From the NCBI RefSeq assembly GCF_021538615.1, contig NZ_JAJHIZ010000003.1:868001-932000 (forward strand): a DNA stretch of 64,000 bases, written 5' to 3'. This document shows positions 18,160 to 25,691 of this stretch, one piece after another. A program made the translations under genes and the position numbers. Position 1 is the stretch's first letter. Each line of letters begins with the position of its first letter. This DNA is from Niabella agricola. Lineage in GTDB: Bacteria > Bacteroidota > Bacteroidia > Chitinophagales > Chitinophagaceae. The notes below the pieces were generated by a model. That model did not search any database. It saw only the letters and a program-made list of their open reading frames with translations, and was not told the origin of the DNA.

Positions 18160-18978
18160 ATGACTCCAATATTTATTTCAACTGCTGAGCTGTTTACTAT
18201 GGATTCACTCATCAGTTTCCTGATCCTTTCGATTTTAGAAGTGGTGCTGGGGATCGATAATGTTATTTTTGTTAGCATCATTCTTAACCGGCTGCACAAA
18301 GACTCAAGGAAAAAGGCCCGTCGCGTGTGGATGGTTACCGGTATTTTATCCCGCTGCCTGTTACTGATGGGACTGAGCTGGCTGCTGGCCCAAAAAGGTA
18401 AACACATCATTCCGGAATCCTGGTTTGGTAAAGGGTTCGACCTGGCAAGCATTGTTATGCTGGCGGGCGGACTTTTCCTGATTTATAAATCGGTTAAAGA
18501 AATTCACCATAAACTGGAAGGTGAAGATCCTTCAGCTGCTACGCAAAACCAAAAACAAATCAGCTTTGGACAGGCCATTGGCCAGATCCTGGTGATTGAT
18601 GCCGTTTTTTCATTTGACAGTGTCATCACAGCAGGCGGAACCGCCAAACATATCGAGATCATGATTGCTGCCGTAATTGTAGCCATGACCGTGATGTTTA
18701 CATTCAGCGCAAAAATTTCCGACTTTATCCACAACCATCCCACTATTAAAATGCTGGCACTCTCCTTCCTGGTTATGATTGGCGTGAGCCTGATCGTGGA
18801 AGGATGGAATTCAGAAATGGCGCATGAGCTGCATTTAAAGAACTACATTTATTTTGCGATGGCATTTTCTTTTATTGTAGAGTTGCTGAATTTGTTTATG
18901 CGGAAAAAACAACAACAGCATGTGGTACAGCTAAACGGCCCGGTATTGCCTAAAAACGAAGAAGAAAAGACAGAATAG
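18160..18978 (+). CDS. TerC-family integral membrane protein
   Basis: 272 residues with about seven membrane helices. The family signatures are LEVVLGIDNVIFVSIIL and its internal counterpart IDAVFSFDSVITAGG, whose acidic residues lie in the membrane and are implicated in metal (Mn) export in homologues such as Alx/MeeF. The C-terminal tail is polar (RKKQQQH...NEEEKTE). Probably co-transcribed with pyrD. Despite the name, tellurite resistance is not implied. Confidence 0.88.
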   Translation: MTPIFISTAELFTMDSLISFLILSILEVVLGIDNVIFVSIILNRLHKDSRKKARRVWMVTGILSRCLLLMGLSWLLAQKGKHIIPESWFGKGFDLASIVMLAGGLFLIYKSVKEIHHKLEGEDPSAATQNQKQISFGQAIGQILVIDAVFSFDSVITAGGTAKHIEIMIAAVIVAMTVMFTFSAKISDFIHNHPTIKMLALSFLVMIGVSLIVEGWNSEMAHELHLKNYIYFAMAFSFIVELLNLFMRKKQQQHVVQLNGPVLPKNEEEKTE

Positions 18979-19216
18979 TTATGGTTCACTATCGGCATCT
19001 TCTTATCAACCGACGGGCGGCAGCCAGGCATAGGTTTCAGGTTTGATCCATTTTACACCTGATGTGCTTCTGCACCTGCTGGCTAAATATTGGTCGGAGT
19101 AAAGATCATCGGAGCAGCAACGGCATCTTCATTTTTACATTTCCCGAAGAAGAAGGTTTCACATTGGCCTCGTTTCGTACTTGATGCAGGTATCAAGTCC
19201 TCCATACCAAACGCAA
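18979..19216. other. non-coding region left of the insertion sequence
   Basis: About 240 bp between terC and the IS. A minus-strand open frame of 40 codons (19083-19205) is present but I cannot support it as a gene. Nothing else recognised. Confidence 0.4.
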
Positions 19217-19350
19217 TGTCGTGTCCTGAAAAAAGTGGACAGGTTTTGTGTGTTATAAAATGTTGTTTCTGATTCAAGGCATTAATAAAAGTTAACCTTA
19301 GAAAATACACCGCCGCGCGGCGAGCGCACCTGTTTTTGTGATAAGACTTA

Positions 19351-20154
19351 CTACGCAGCCTGGTGGATCTGGGCGGGAAAGGCTAATTTCAATGACCAGT
19401 GCGGACGACGGTAATTGTAAGTACAGATAGCCTCTCTAACAGCTCTTAACGCCTCTTGCTGGTTATCAAAGGTCCTGTCCAGCAAAAATTCTTGTTTCAA
19501 AATACCATTGACCCGCTCTGCACAGGCATTTTCATAACAATGATTTTGTTCGGTCATACTGATTTCCATGCCCGCCTTTTGCAGCAAGGACACATACGTC
19601 CCACAGCAATATTGAATGCCCCGGTCAGAATGATGAATAACACCTTTGGTAACAGCGCATTGTTTTAGGCTCATTTTAAGAGCAGCAACAGCTCCTTCTA
19701 TGGCCAGGCTATTGCTTAGATGCCAGCCCGTGATCTTGCGCGACCAGGCATCCATCTGCAAAAACAAATAAAGAAAACCCTGCTCTGTTCTCAAATAGGT
19801 AATATCACTGACAAAAGCCTGATTCGGACCTGTTAATACCCTGTCTCTCAGCTCGTTCTTATACTTGTAAAACCGATGATAAGAGTCCGTCGTCCTCACG
19901 TACTTCTTTGTCCTTTTGACCAGTAAACCCCGCTTGCGTAGTATCTCAAAGAACTTATCACGACCCATCCCGGCTACACTTTTAGCCAGCCCCTCCCTTA
20001 AGAGCCAATAGAGTTTTTTACCCCCGATCATCGGCTGATCACGACGGATGGCCATCACTAAATCCAAAACCTGTTCACTCTTAAAACGGGCCTTAAGGCA
20101 TGCTTTTAATGATTTATAATACGCCGACCGGCTGTACGCAAAGCACGCACACAA
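19351..20154 (-). CDS. IS3-family transposase OrfB (DDE integrase core)
   Basis: 267 residues as an independent frame beginning at TTG 20154. The rve catalytic triad is visible: D in FVSDITYLRT, D in IHHSDRGIQY and E in ENACAERVNG. N-terminal HTH_21-like part SRSAYYKSLKAC...RRDQPMIGGKKLYWLLRE. The frame is open without stops back to the poly-A slippage site in orfA, so the working transposase is probably an OrfAB fusion made by -1 frameshifting. Confidence 0.92.
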   Translation of the reverse strand: MCACFAYSRSAYYKSLKACLKARFKSEQVLDLVMAIRRDQPMIGGKKLYWLLREGLAKSVAGMGRDKFFEILRKRGLLVKRTKKYVRTTDSYHRFYKYKNELRDRVLTGPNQAFVSDITYLRTEQGFLYLFLQMDAWSRKITGWHLSNSLAIEGAVAALKMSLKQCAVTKGVIHHSDRGIQYCCGTYVSLLQKAGMEISMTEQNHCYENACAERVNGILKQEFLLDRTFDNQQEALRAVREAICTYNYRRPHWSLKLAFPAQIHQAA

Positions 20155-20159
20155 CTTCC

Positions 20160-20558
20160 TTATTTCCCAGCCTTGCTGTCCCGCTCTTTGGATGACTGTG
20201 GTCCTAAATTTTTTTTTACATCCGTATCATAATGCTCATTGACCACATCTATGAGTATTTCCAATGTCCGCTTCTCCAACGTGCTGTCTGCCAAGGCCAA
20301 CTTAAGCTTGCTAACCTCTGCTTCCAATGCCTTGATCCGGTCTTTTTCTTCTCGTGTTTCCACTCGTACTACTTTGTTTAATAAATGAGTTTTACCATAT
20401 CGCTTTAACCAGCTTTGGACCGTTTGGGACCCGGGGATCCCATACCGTAACCTGATCTCCGATATGGTCAAACCCTCCGTTTCTATCTCCCGAACTACCT
20501 TCTGCTTAAAGCTAATACTGTACCGAATAACCGTTCTGCCTGATTTTGTCATCTTCAT
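20160..20558 (-). CDS. IS3-family OrfA (helix-turn-helix protein)
   Basis: 132 residues. N-terminal transposase_8 helix-turn-helix (FKQKVVREIETEGLTISEI, GIPGSQTVQSWLKRYG) and a leucine-zipper-like coiled coil (KDRIKALEAEVSKLKLALAD) that dimerises in IS3 elements. Begins at an ATG 23 bp inside the right inverted repeat. Its stop lies 6 bp before the OrfB TTG. Confidence 0.9.
   Translation of the reverse strand: MKMTKSGRTVIRYSISFKQKVVREIETEGLTISEIRLRYGIPGSQTVQSWLKRYGKTHLLNKVVRVETREEKDRIKALEAEVSKLKLALADSTLEKRTLEILIDVVNEHYDTDVKKNLGPQSSKERDSKAGK
20209..20217 (-). promoter_or_regulatory. probable -1 programmed frameshift site (A9) in orfA
   Basis: Nine adenines on the coding (minus) strand form the A-AAA-AAA slippery heptamer. 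Shifting -1 here joins the OrfA DVKK end to a frame (KFRTTVIQRAGQQGWEIRKL) that runs into OrfB with no stop. Confidence 0.65.
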
Positions 20559-20605
20559 TGACCGCTTTTGCCAAAAATCATGTCAACCTATTTCAGGACA
20601 TGACA

Positions 20606-20772
20606 CAATCAACTGATAGCTGATTACTGACAACTAATGGCCAAAGCAGAAAGCATTTTCACATTCCCACACTCCTGCCATTTCAAACTTTCAAATCACC
20701 GCTCCATGTTATTAAATTCCCCCGAAATTGTGTAATTTACAATCAGATCGCATCATAGATAAAACAGTTTTT
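20606..20772. other. region between the IS and the DUF4251 gene
   Basis: Starts with the CAA duplication and a word-like tract (AACTGATAGCTGATTACTGAC) and continues with no gene or clear promoter. Confidence 0.35.
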
Positions 20773-21291
20773 ATGAAAACAATACATCGTCCGTTGCTGA
20801 TCTTTTTGTCAGCAATCGTTATGCTCAACGCCTGCTCCACACAACAGCAAGCAACCGGTTCATCCACCGCAGTATCGGATGCTGTTACCGCGCGTAATTA
20901 TACATTTATTGCCACCAGTGTTTTCCCAACAGAAGACAGCCGGTTCAACCCCCGGCTCTTGTTTCCTAATGCCGCCAATCTTTACCAGCTCACATCCCGT
21001 TATGACGTAAGGGTAACGCCGGATTCGGTGGTTGCCTACCTGCCTTTTTTTGGCCGGTCGTATACAGCACCGATGGATCCGACCAAGGGAGGGATAAAAT
21101 TCACCTCCACCAGATTCGACTATAAAAAAACACAACGGAAAAGCAATTATGAAATTGAGATCACACCAAAAGACAACACGGAAGTACGGTCGCTCTACCT
21201 CACTGTTGCCCCGTCGGGATTCGCCTCTCTTCGTGTGCTCAGCACCAATAAGACGCCTATATCCTTCAACGGGAATGTAGAGGCAAATTAG
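20773..21291 (+). CDS. DUF4251 lipoprotein
   Basis: 172 residues from the ATG at 20773. Signal peptide with lipobox LNAC (MKTIHRPLLIFLSAIVMLNAC), so it is a lipoprotein. The remainder (ARNYTFIATSVFP, DVRVTPDSVVAYLPFFGRSY, GGIKFTSTRFDY, SLYLTVAPSGFASLRVLSTN) matches DUF4251, a Bacteroidota beta-rich family of unknown function. Lies just right of the IS, which seems to have landed in its upstream region. Confidence 0.85.
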   Translation: MKTIHRPLLIFLSAIVMLNACSTQQQATGSSTAVSDAVTARNYTFIATSVFPTEDSRFNPRLLFPNAANLYQLTSRYDVRVTPDSVVAYLPFFGRSYTAPMDPTKGGIKFTSTRFDYKKTQRKSNYEIEITPKDNTEVRSLYLTVAPSGFASLRVLSTNKTPISFNGNVEAN

Positions 21292-21312
21292 CAAATAAGC
21301 AGCCCTGTTTTT

Positions 21313-21382
21313 GTTGCACAAGTGAAGGAAGCAGCTACCCAAGGCTTTAGAAAGCGCAGCTTCTGACCTGCACTTGTGCAAC
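21313..21382. repeat. 12-bp inverted repeat (large stem-loop)
   Basis: GTTGCACAAGTG (21313-21324) and its exact complement CACTTGTGCAAC (21371-21382) enclose 46 bp, inside which GAAGC and GCTTC can pair further. Located just after the DUF4251 stop, in the 244-bp gap before the next gene. No U-run follows. Confidence 0.5.
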
Positions 21383-21535
21383 TTGCTTTTCTGTTGGCAG
21401 TGAGATGCAGATCCGCTGGATCTGCCGAAATCTGCAGGAAACGCGCCGGCCCAAAAGATCCGCCCGGCCGGCGGAAATAAAAAACCAGTACTCCCGTGTT
21501 TCCATGGAAAAACAAAAATCATTATTTTCGGGATC

Positions 21536-22462
21536 ATGATGACCGCGCCCCTGAAAACAACGATCAAAAATATTGTTTTTATTACGCTCCTGGCATTCCT
21601 CGAACTTCCCGGGCGCGCCATTACCATACCCCCGGGAGATAGCGCCCGCAGGAGCACCCCTGCCCAGGCCCTGCAGTACCTGGGCAGCATTAAAGACCTG
21701 CAGCAAAGCAAATGGTGGCCCAATGTTCCCCCGGCCCAGTTACTGAATAACCTGCGGACCTTTACGATCGAACCGCTCGCCTTTTATGAAGGCAAAACCA
21801 CTAATTTTTGTTCTTATTCAGCACTTACCTATATACCGCTTACCTACGACCCGCTGGGCTTTGCCCGCTTTATGATTGAACTGTATAAGAACGGGCAGGC
21901 TAATTTTGGCAAGAACCAGTTAAAGCCCAGCAAACCTGTGCGGATGGAGGCAGGACTGTTGCGTTACAAGGGATCCCTGGATATCAACCCTGCAGGGCAG
22001 ATGTGGTTTCTTACTCTGGCGGACCACTATAAAGGCTATCTGAATTTTTTTAACCGGCGCTTTCAAAAAGGCGATGAAAATACGTTTTGGGCCTCCACAA
22101 ATTTTGCAAAATTCAACCGGATGCTCCGGCGCCTTTTCAAAGGGACGATAAAAGCCCAGGGTGCCGATTTGTTCCGCCCCGCGATAAAGGATCTGCCGTC
22201 TTACCTGGAAACCCAAATGCAGAAGGGCCTGGTATTTCTTTACCTGAACAACAAAAAACTTTACCGGAAATCGCATAAACAATCCCTGATCAGTACGCCC
22301 ACACACTACGTATTGCTGACCAATATCCGGAAACTCCCCGATGGCAATATCGAGTTCGAGTACTGGGACTACGGGGCAAGAGCCCTGCAGCAACTATCTC
22401 CTGAATTTTTAAAAAACATCATCTATGGGGTCAGCGTCTGGACCCCGCGGGTTTCAAAATGA
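21536..22462 (+). CDS. exported protein with possible papain-like Cys-His-Asp triad
   Basis: 308 residues; N-terminal signal-like segment (NIVFITLLAFLELPGRA). No family recognised. The single cysteine, C92, sits at the start of a helix-like stretch (TNFCSYSALTYIPLTYDP). H257 opens a strand (THYVLLTNIRKL), followed by D278 in EYWDYGARAL. The order Cys ... His-aromatic-hydrophobic ... Asp is that of papain-like (C39 or transglutaminase-like) folds, so a peptidase or amidase is suggested but unproven. The stop overlaps the start of the next gene by 4 nt, implying coupled translation. Confidence 0.6.
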   Translation: MMTAPLKTTIKNIVFITLLAFLELPGRAITIPPGDSARRSTPAQALQYLGSIKDLQQSKWWPNVPPAQLLNNLRTFTIEPLAFYEGKTTNFCSYSALTYIPLTYDPLGFARFMIELYKNGQANFGKNQLKPSKPVRMEAGLLRYKGSLDINPAGQMWFLTLADHYKGYLNFFNRRFQKGDENTFWASTNFAKFNRMLRRLFKGTIKAQGADLFRPAIKDLPSYLETQMQKGLVFLYLNNKKLYRKSHKQSLISTPTHYVLLTNIRKLPDGNIEFEYWDYGARALQQLSPEFLKNIIYGVSVWTPRVSK

Positions 22463-23067
22463 AGAAATATACTTACATATTCACCGGAATTTACGGGCTG
22501 CTCAGCATACTGGTGTCCTGTTCATATCCAAGAAATTTCCCAACAAATTTCTACGCCCGGAACGAATCCAGGCTGGAAGCCATTAAGAATGACTTCAGCC
22601 AACTGTATGCCCGGCATCCGTTTTCCATTCTCTTCGAAGAAAAATCGTTCACCCATATATCCTTCGAGTTTAATGAAGACAGTATCAAATATATTTACCA
22701 TTTTAACATCCACGAACGGGCATTCACCGATAGCCTGAAAGCACATCATTACAATGCGCCGGCAGTAAAAAAACTGGTAGAGGATATGCGTGCCATCCAA
22801 TGCACATGGATTGCAAACGTAGATTATTATGAAGGTTTCCAGGCACGAAAACTGGTACAGATGTCGGTAAGAAATAAAGCCCTCAACAATAAACTAAAAG
22901 GGGAAAGTTATTGTATCCTGGTATTTTTTGAAACGCCGCAACCTTTTAACAATAAAGGTATTTTCCTGGACCGTTCCGACCGGAAACGACGCCGGCAAAT
23001 CAATGGGAATCTGCTAAAAAGAGTCAACGACAAGGTAGGATTTGCCATCAATAAACAATACCGGTAA
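22459..23067 (+). CDS. lipoprotein of unknown function, coupled to the upstream gene
   Basis: 202 residues. Signal peptide with lipobox LVSC (Cys21). The body is mixed alpha/beta with no recognised family (THISFEFNEDSIKYIYHFNI, AFTDSLKAHHYNAPAVKKL, YCILVFFETPQPF) and a basic C-terminus. The ATGA overlap with the preceding putative papain-like protein implies a functional partnership, for example substrate, inhibitor or anchor (inference). Confidence 0.65.
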   Translation: MKKYTYIFTGIYGLLSILVSCSYPRNFPTNFYARNESRLEAIKNDFSQLYARHPFSILFEEKSFTHISFEFNEDSIKYIYHFNIHERAFTDSLKAHHYNAPAVKKLVEDMRAIQCTWIANVDYYEGFQARKLVQMSVRNKALNNKLKGESYCILVFFETPQPFNNKGIFLDRSDRKRRRQINGNLLKRVNDKVGFAINKQYR

Positions 23068-23133
23068 GTGTTAAATATACACAGTTGTTAGTAATTCTTG
23101 ACCGGGATTAAGTACCATTAGGGCTTCAATCGT

Positions 23134-23141
23134 TATTTTTG
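23134..23141 (+). promoter_or_regulatory. -7 box (TATTTTTG) of the amidotransferase-like gene
   Basis: Perfect TAnnTTTG ending 4 nt before the ATG at 23146, giving a nearly leaderless mRNA. No TTG at the normal -33 spacing. Confidence 0.4.
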
Positions 23142-23145
23142 CAGG

Positions 23146-23997
23146 ATGTTGATGGAAAAAGAATGTGTTCGTTTTGCGATCCTCGACCTGAATGCAGGGC
23201 TTCCCAACCAGGGCATGCGCTGTATCCGGGAAATTGTAGAAAGGTGGGCAAACGAAAAACAGGTTGACCTGATTTATGATGTATTTGATGTTCGGGTTAA
23301 GAACGAATTACCGGACCTCTCATACGACATCTACATTTCAAGCGGCGGGCCCGGAGATCCATTGAGCACCCGTTTTGACGATTGGGATATTAACTGGAAT
23401 AAATGGCTGAAGGAAACGTTGCGGTGGAATGAAAACCCCGGGAACGAGCAAAAAAAATATGTTTTTTTTATCTGCCATTCTTTTCAATTGGCCAGCAGGT
23501 ATTTTAATGCCGGACTGATTTGCAAACGTAAGTCCACTTCCTTTGGTGTGTTTCCCATGCATATGCTGCCGGAAGCTGGCGACAACCCGGTATTTGAAAA
23601 CCTGAGTGATCCGTTTTATGCGGTGGACAGCCGCGACTTTCAGCTGATTCAACCCAATTTCGATATCTTAAATGAAATGGGAGCCTATATCACCTGTATA
23701 GAAAAGGAGCGCCCGCATGTGCCTTACGAAAGAGCGGTAATGGGTATTTCATTTAACCCATACATGTTCGGTACCCAGTTTCATCCCGAAGCAGATGCCG
23801 CAGGTATGCTGAAGCATTTTCAATCGGAAGACAAACGCAACATGGTGATCGAAAATCACGGAGCGCAGAAGCTATCCAGTATGATCGATCAGCTGAAAGA
23901 TCCGGATAAGATCATGTGGACCAACCGGCACCTAATCCCCAATTTTTTAAACGAAGCCTACAGTCATATTGTATCTGTAAGCCTTGTTGAATCTTAA
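23146..23997 (+). CDS. class I glutamine amidotransferase-like protein
   Basis: 283 residues. The GATase1 fold is shown by the oxyanion region SSGGPGDPLS, the nucleophile elbow FFICHSFQLA with Cys110, and the His-Glu pair in GTQFHPEAD (H213, E215). It lacks a synthetase domain, so it is a stand-alone amidotransferase-like protein of the GMP-synthase-related type; the acceptor is unknown. The last 60 residues extend beyond the core domain. Monocistronic. Confidence 0.82.
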   Translation: MLMEKECVRFAILDLNAGLPNQGMRCIREIVERWANEKQVDLIYDVFDVRVKNELPDLSYDIYISSGGPGDPLSTRFDDWDINWNKWLKETLRWNENPGNEQKKYVFFICHSFQLASRYFNAGLICKRKSTSFGVFPMHMLPEAGDNPVFENLSDPFYAVDSRDFQLIQPNFDILNEMGAYITCIEKERPHVPYERAVMGISFNPYMFGTQFHPEADAAGMLKHFQSEDKRNMVIENHGAQKLSSMIDQLKDPDKIMWTNRHLIPNFLNEAYSHIVSVSLVES

Positions 23998-24160
23998 CCA
24001 TTGCGGTATAATGGCCCTGCAGCTAAGACTTAACACAAAGGGCACAAAAGAGTCGAAAAGGACGCTATATTACAGCAACGCTTTGCGGACCTTGTGTAAA
24101 CCACCACGTTCTTTGTGGTAAAAAAAATCTCCGCGACCTCCACGGTAAAAAAATCTCCAC
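23998..24160. repeat. degenerate repeat tract (GCAACG / ACAAAG / TTTGTGG words)
   Basis: Contains AACACAAAGGGCACAAAAG, TTACAGCAACGCTTTGCGG, CCACGTTCTTTGTGGTAAA and CTCCACGGTAAAAAAATC. TTACAGCAACG recurs exactly at the tandem tract at 52620-52930. Lies between convergent genes. Confidence 0.5.
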
Positions 24161-24197
24161 AAAAAAAGAGGCCGCTCCTTCCGGGAACAGCCTCTTT
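24161..24197 (-). terminator. intrinsic terminator of the Gfo/Idh/MocA operon
   Basis: On the minus strand the stem AAAGAGGC...GCCTCTTT, extended internally by GTTCC/GGAGC, is followed by a run of U (A7 at 24161-24167 on the plus strand). Located 20 bp after the stop of the last gene. Confidence 0.75.
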
Positions 24198-24217
24198 ATA
24201 CGTTCTTCAATGATGCT

Positions 24218-25663
24218 TTAGAACTTCAGTTCCGGCCATCCTTCACGATAGGTACGTTTTACGTACTGGTTAGCCGGCTCAAAATTGGTTACTTTCATCT
24301 TGGCACCATCCCATTGCAGGGTAATACCTCTTCCGGGGAATTTGCCATTCGCGTCTTTGTAATTAAAGCTGCGGATCGCCAGGTTGCCCATCAGTATGCT
24401 TTCGGTAAGCGGCACCGCATAACCTATAAAGGGAGAATCTACCATTTTGCTTCCCTTTTCATAGCCCGCAATACAGGCATCCACCCATTGCTTATAATGT
24501 CCTTCAGCACCACCGGGAATACGCGCGTACTTTTTGGCCACTTTTAATCCGTTCATTTTGGAAACTGGCAGCAATGTAGGATCCTGTCCGTACACACCGC
24601 ACATCATCTTTCCTTTGGTTCCGATAAACAGCGCGCCGTTACCCACATCACCCTTGCCCCCCATGATGTCATTCGGGCCCAGTTCATCCGGGCGCTCCGG
24701 CTGCATACCTCCGTCCATCCAATGCACTTTGATATTTTTGCCGTTCTTGCCCTTGTATTTAAAATGAATGGATGAGGAAACCGGCGGACTATCCGGCGCA
24801 TACACCTGGTTCCAGTTCTTAACATAGGGCGTAGAAACACTGCAGGTCACTTCTTCGGGGAAGCCCAATCCCAATACCTTAAATACAGGCCCCACGATAT
24901 GGCAGGCCATATCCCCTAATGCCCCGGTACCGTAATCCCACCATCCACGCCAATTAAAAGGCACTACATTATCTTCATAGGCACGATAAGGTGCCGTACC
25001 CAGCCAAAGGTCCCAATTCAACCCTTCCGGAACGGCGGGTTTTTCCTGGGGCCATGTAATTCCCTGCGGCCATACCGGGCGGTTTGTCCAGCAATATACC
25101 GATTCCACCTCTCCGATCAGTCCCGCCTCATACCATTCCCGCAGGTCACGGACACCATCGTTCGAAGAACCCTGGTCGCCCATCTGGGTAACCACCTTGT
25201 AACGCTTGGCAGCCTCGCCCAGCATCCGCGATTCCCAGATGTCGTGCGTAAGCGGCTTTTGCACGTATACGTGTTTGTTGAGCTGCATGGCATGGAAGGC
25301 CACGATTGCATGCGTATGGTCCGGCGTACTAACACTTACGGCGTCAAAATGCTTGCTTTCTTTATCGAGCAGCTCTCTCCAGTCTGCATAGTACTTTGCC
25401 TTTGGAAACCGTTTCCTGCTACCGGCCGCCTGTCGGTCATCCACATCGCATAAAAACCCGATCTCCGCATTGCCGCCTTTATAAAAACTGTTGATATCGC
25501 CGGCACCCTTTCCGCCAACGCCCACACCGGCCACTACCAGCTTATCGCTGGGCGCCACATAACCTCTTCCCAGTACATGCCGCGGCACAATAAAAAATGC
25601 GCCGCCTGCAAGCGCAGCGTTCTGTATGAATTTTCTCCGTGAGTTATCTTTTTTTTGATCCAT
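24218..25663 (-). CDS. Tat-exported Gfo/Idh/MocA family oxidoreductase (second of tandem pair)
   Basis: 481 residues. Twin-arginine signal (SRRKFIQNAALAGGAFFIVP), then an NAD(P)-binding Rossmann domain (KLVVAGVGVGGKGAGDI, EIGFLCDVDDRQ) with the family motif VQKPLTHDI, whose Lys is catalytic in the MocA family. The C-terminal alpha/beta domain includes the GTGALGDMACHIVGP motif with a conserved His. Exported members with an internal cofactor act on sugars or polyols in the periplasm. About half identical by eye to the gene 28 bp upstream, so a tandem duplication is likely. Confidence 0.9.
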   Translation of the reverse strand: MDQKKDNSRRKFIQNAALAGGAFFIVPRHVLGRGYVAPSDKLVVAGVGVGGKGAGDINSFYKGGNAEIGFLCDVDDRQAAGSRKRFPKAKYYADWRELLDKESKHFDAVSVSTPDHTHAIVAFHAMQLNKHVYVQKPLTHDIWESRMLGEAAKRYKVVTQMGDQGSSNDGVRDLREWYEAGLIGEVESVYCWTNRPVWPQGITWPQEKPAVPEGLNWDLWLGTAPYRAYEDNVVPFNWRGWWDYGTGALGDMACHIVGPVFKVLGLGFPEEVTCSVSTPYVKNWNQVYAPDSPPVSSSIHFKYKGKNGKNIKVHWMDGGMQPERPDELGPNDIMGGKGDVGNGALFIGTKGKMMCGVYGQDPTLLPVSKMNGLKVAKKYARIPGGAEGHYKQWVDACIAGYEKGSKMVDSPFIGYAVPLTESILMGNLAIRSFNYKDANGKFPGRGITLQWDGAKMKVTNFEPANQYVKRTYREGWPELKF

Positions 25664-25691
25664 AATCGCGTTAAAAATAGTTTGAATCCCC

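Larger units (their letters stand above)
19217..20605 (-). mobile_element. complete IS3-family insertion sequence
   Basis: 1389 bp bounded by 25-bp imperfect inverted repeats (19217-19241 and 20581-20605; 21 of 25 identical), both beginning TGTC-TGTCCTGAAA after one variable base. The element is flanked by a 3-bp direct repeat CAA (19214-19216 and 20606-20608), the typical IS3 target-site duplication. It carries orfA and orfB in the usual order with an A9 slippage tract between them. Intact ends, duplication and both open frames suggest recent and possibly active insertion. Confidence 0.9.

Noticed and set aside
19083..19205. 40-codon minus-strand frame left of the IS
   Set aside because: Too short and without homology or a start signal. 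It is continuous with an open frame into the IS end, but no interrupted gene can be reconstructed on the other side.
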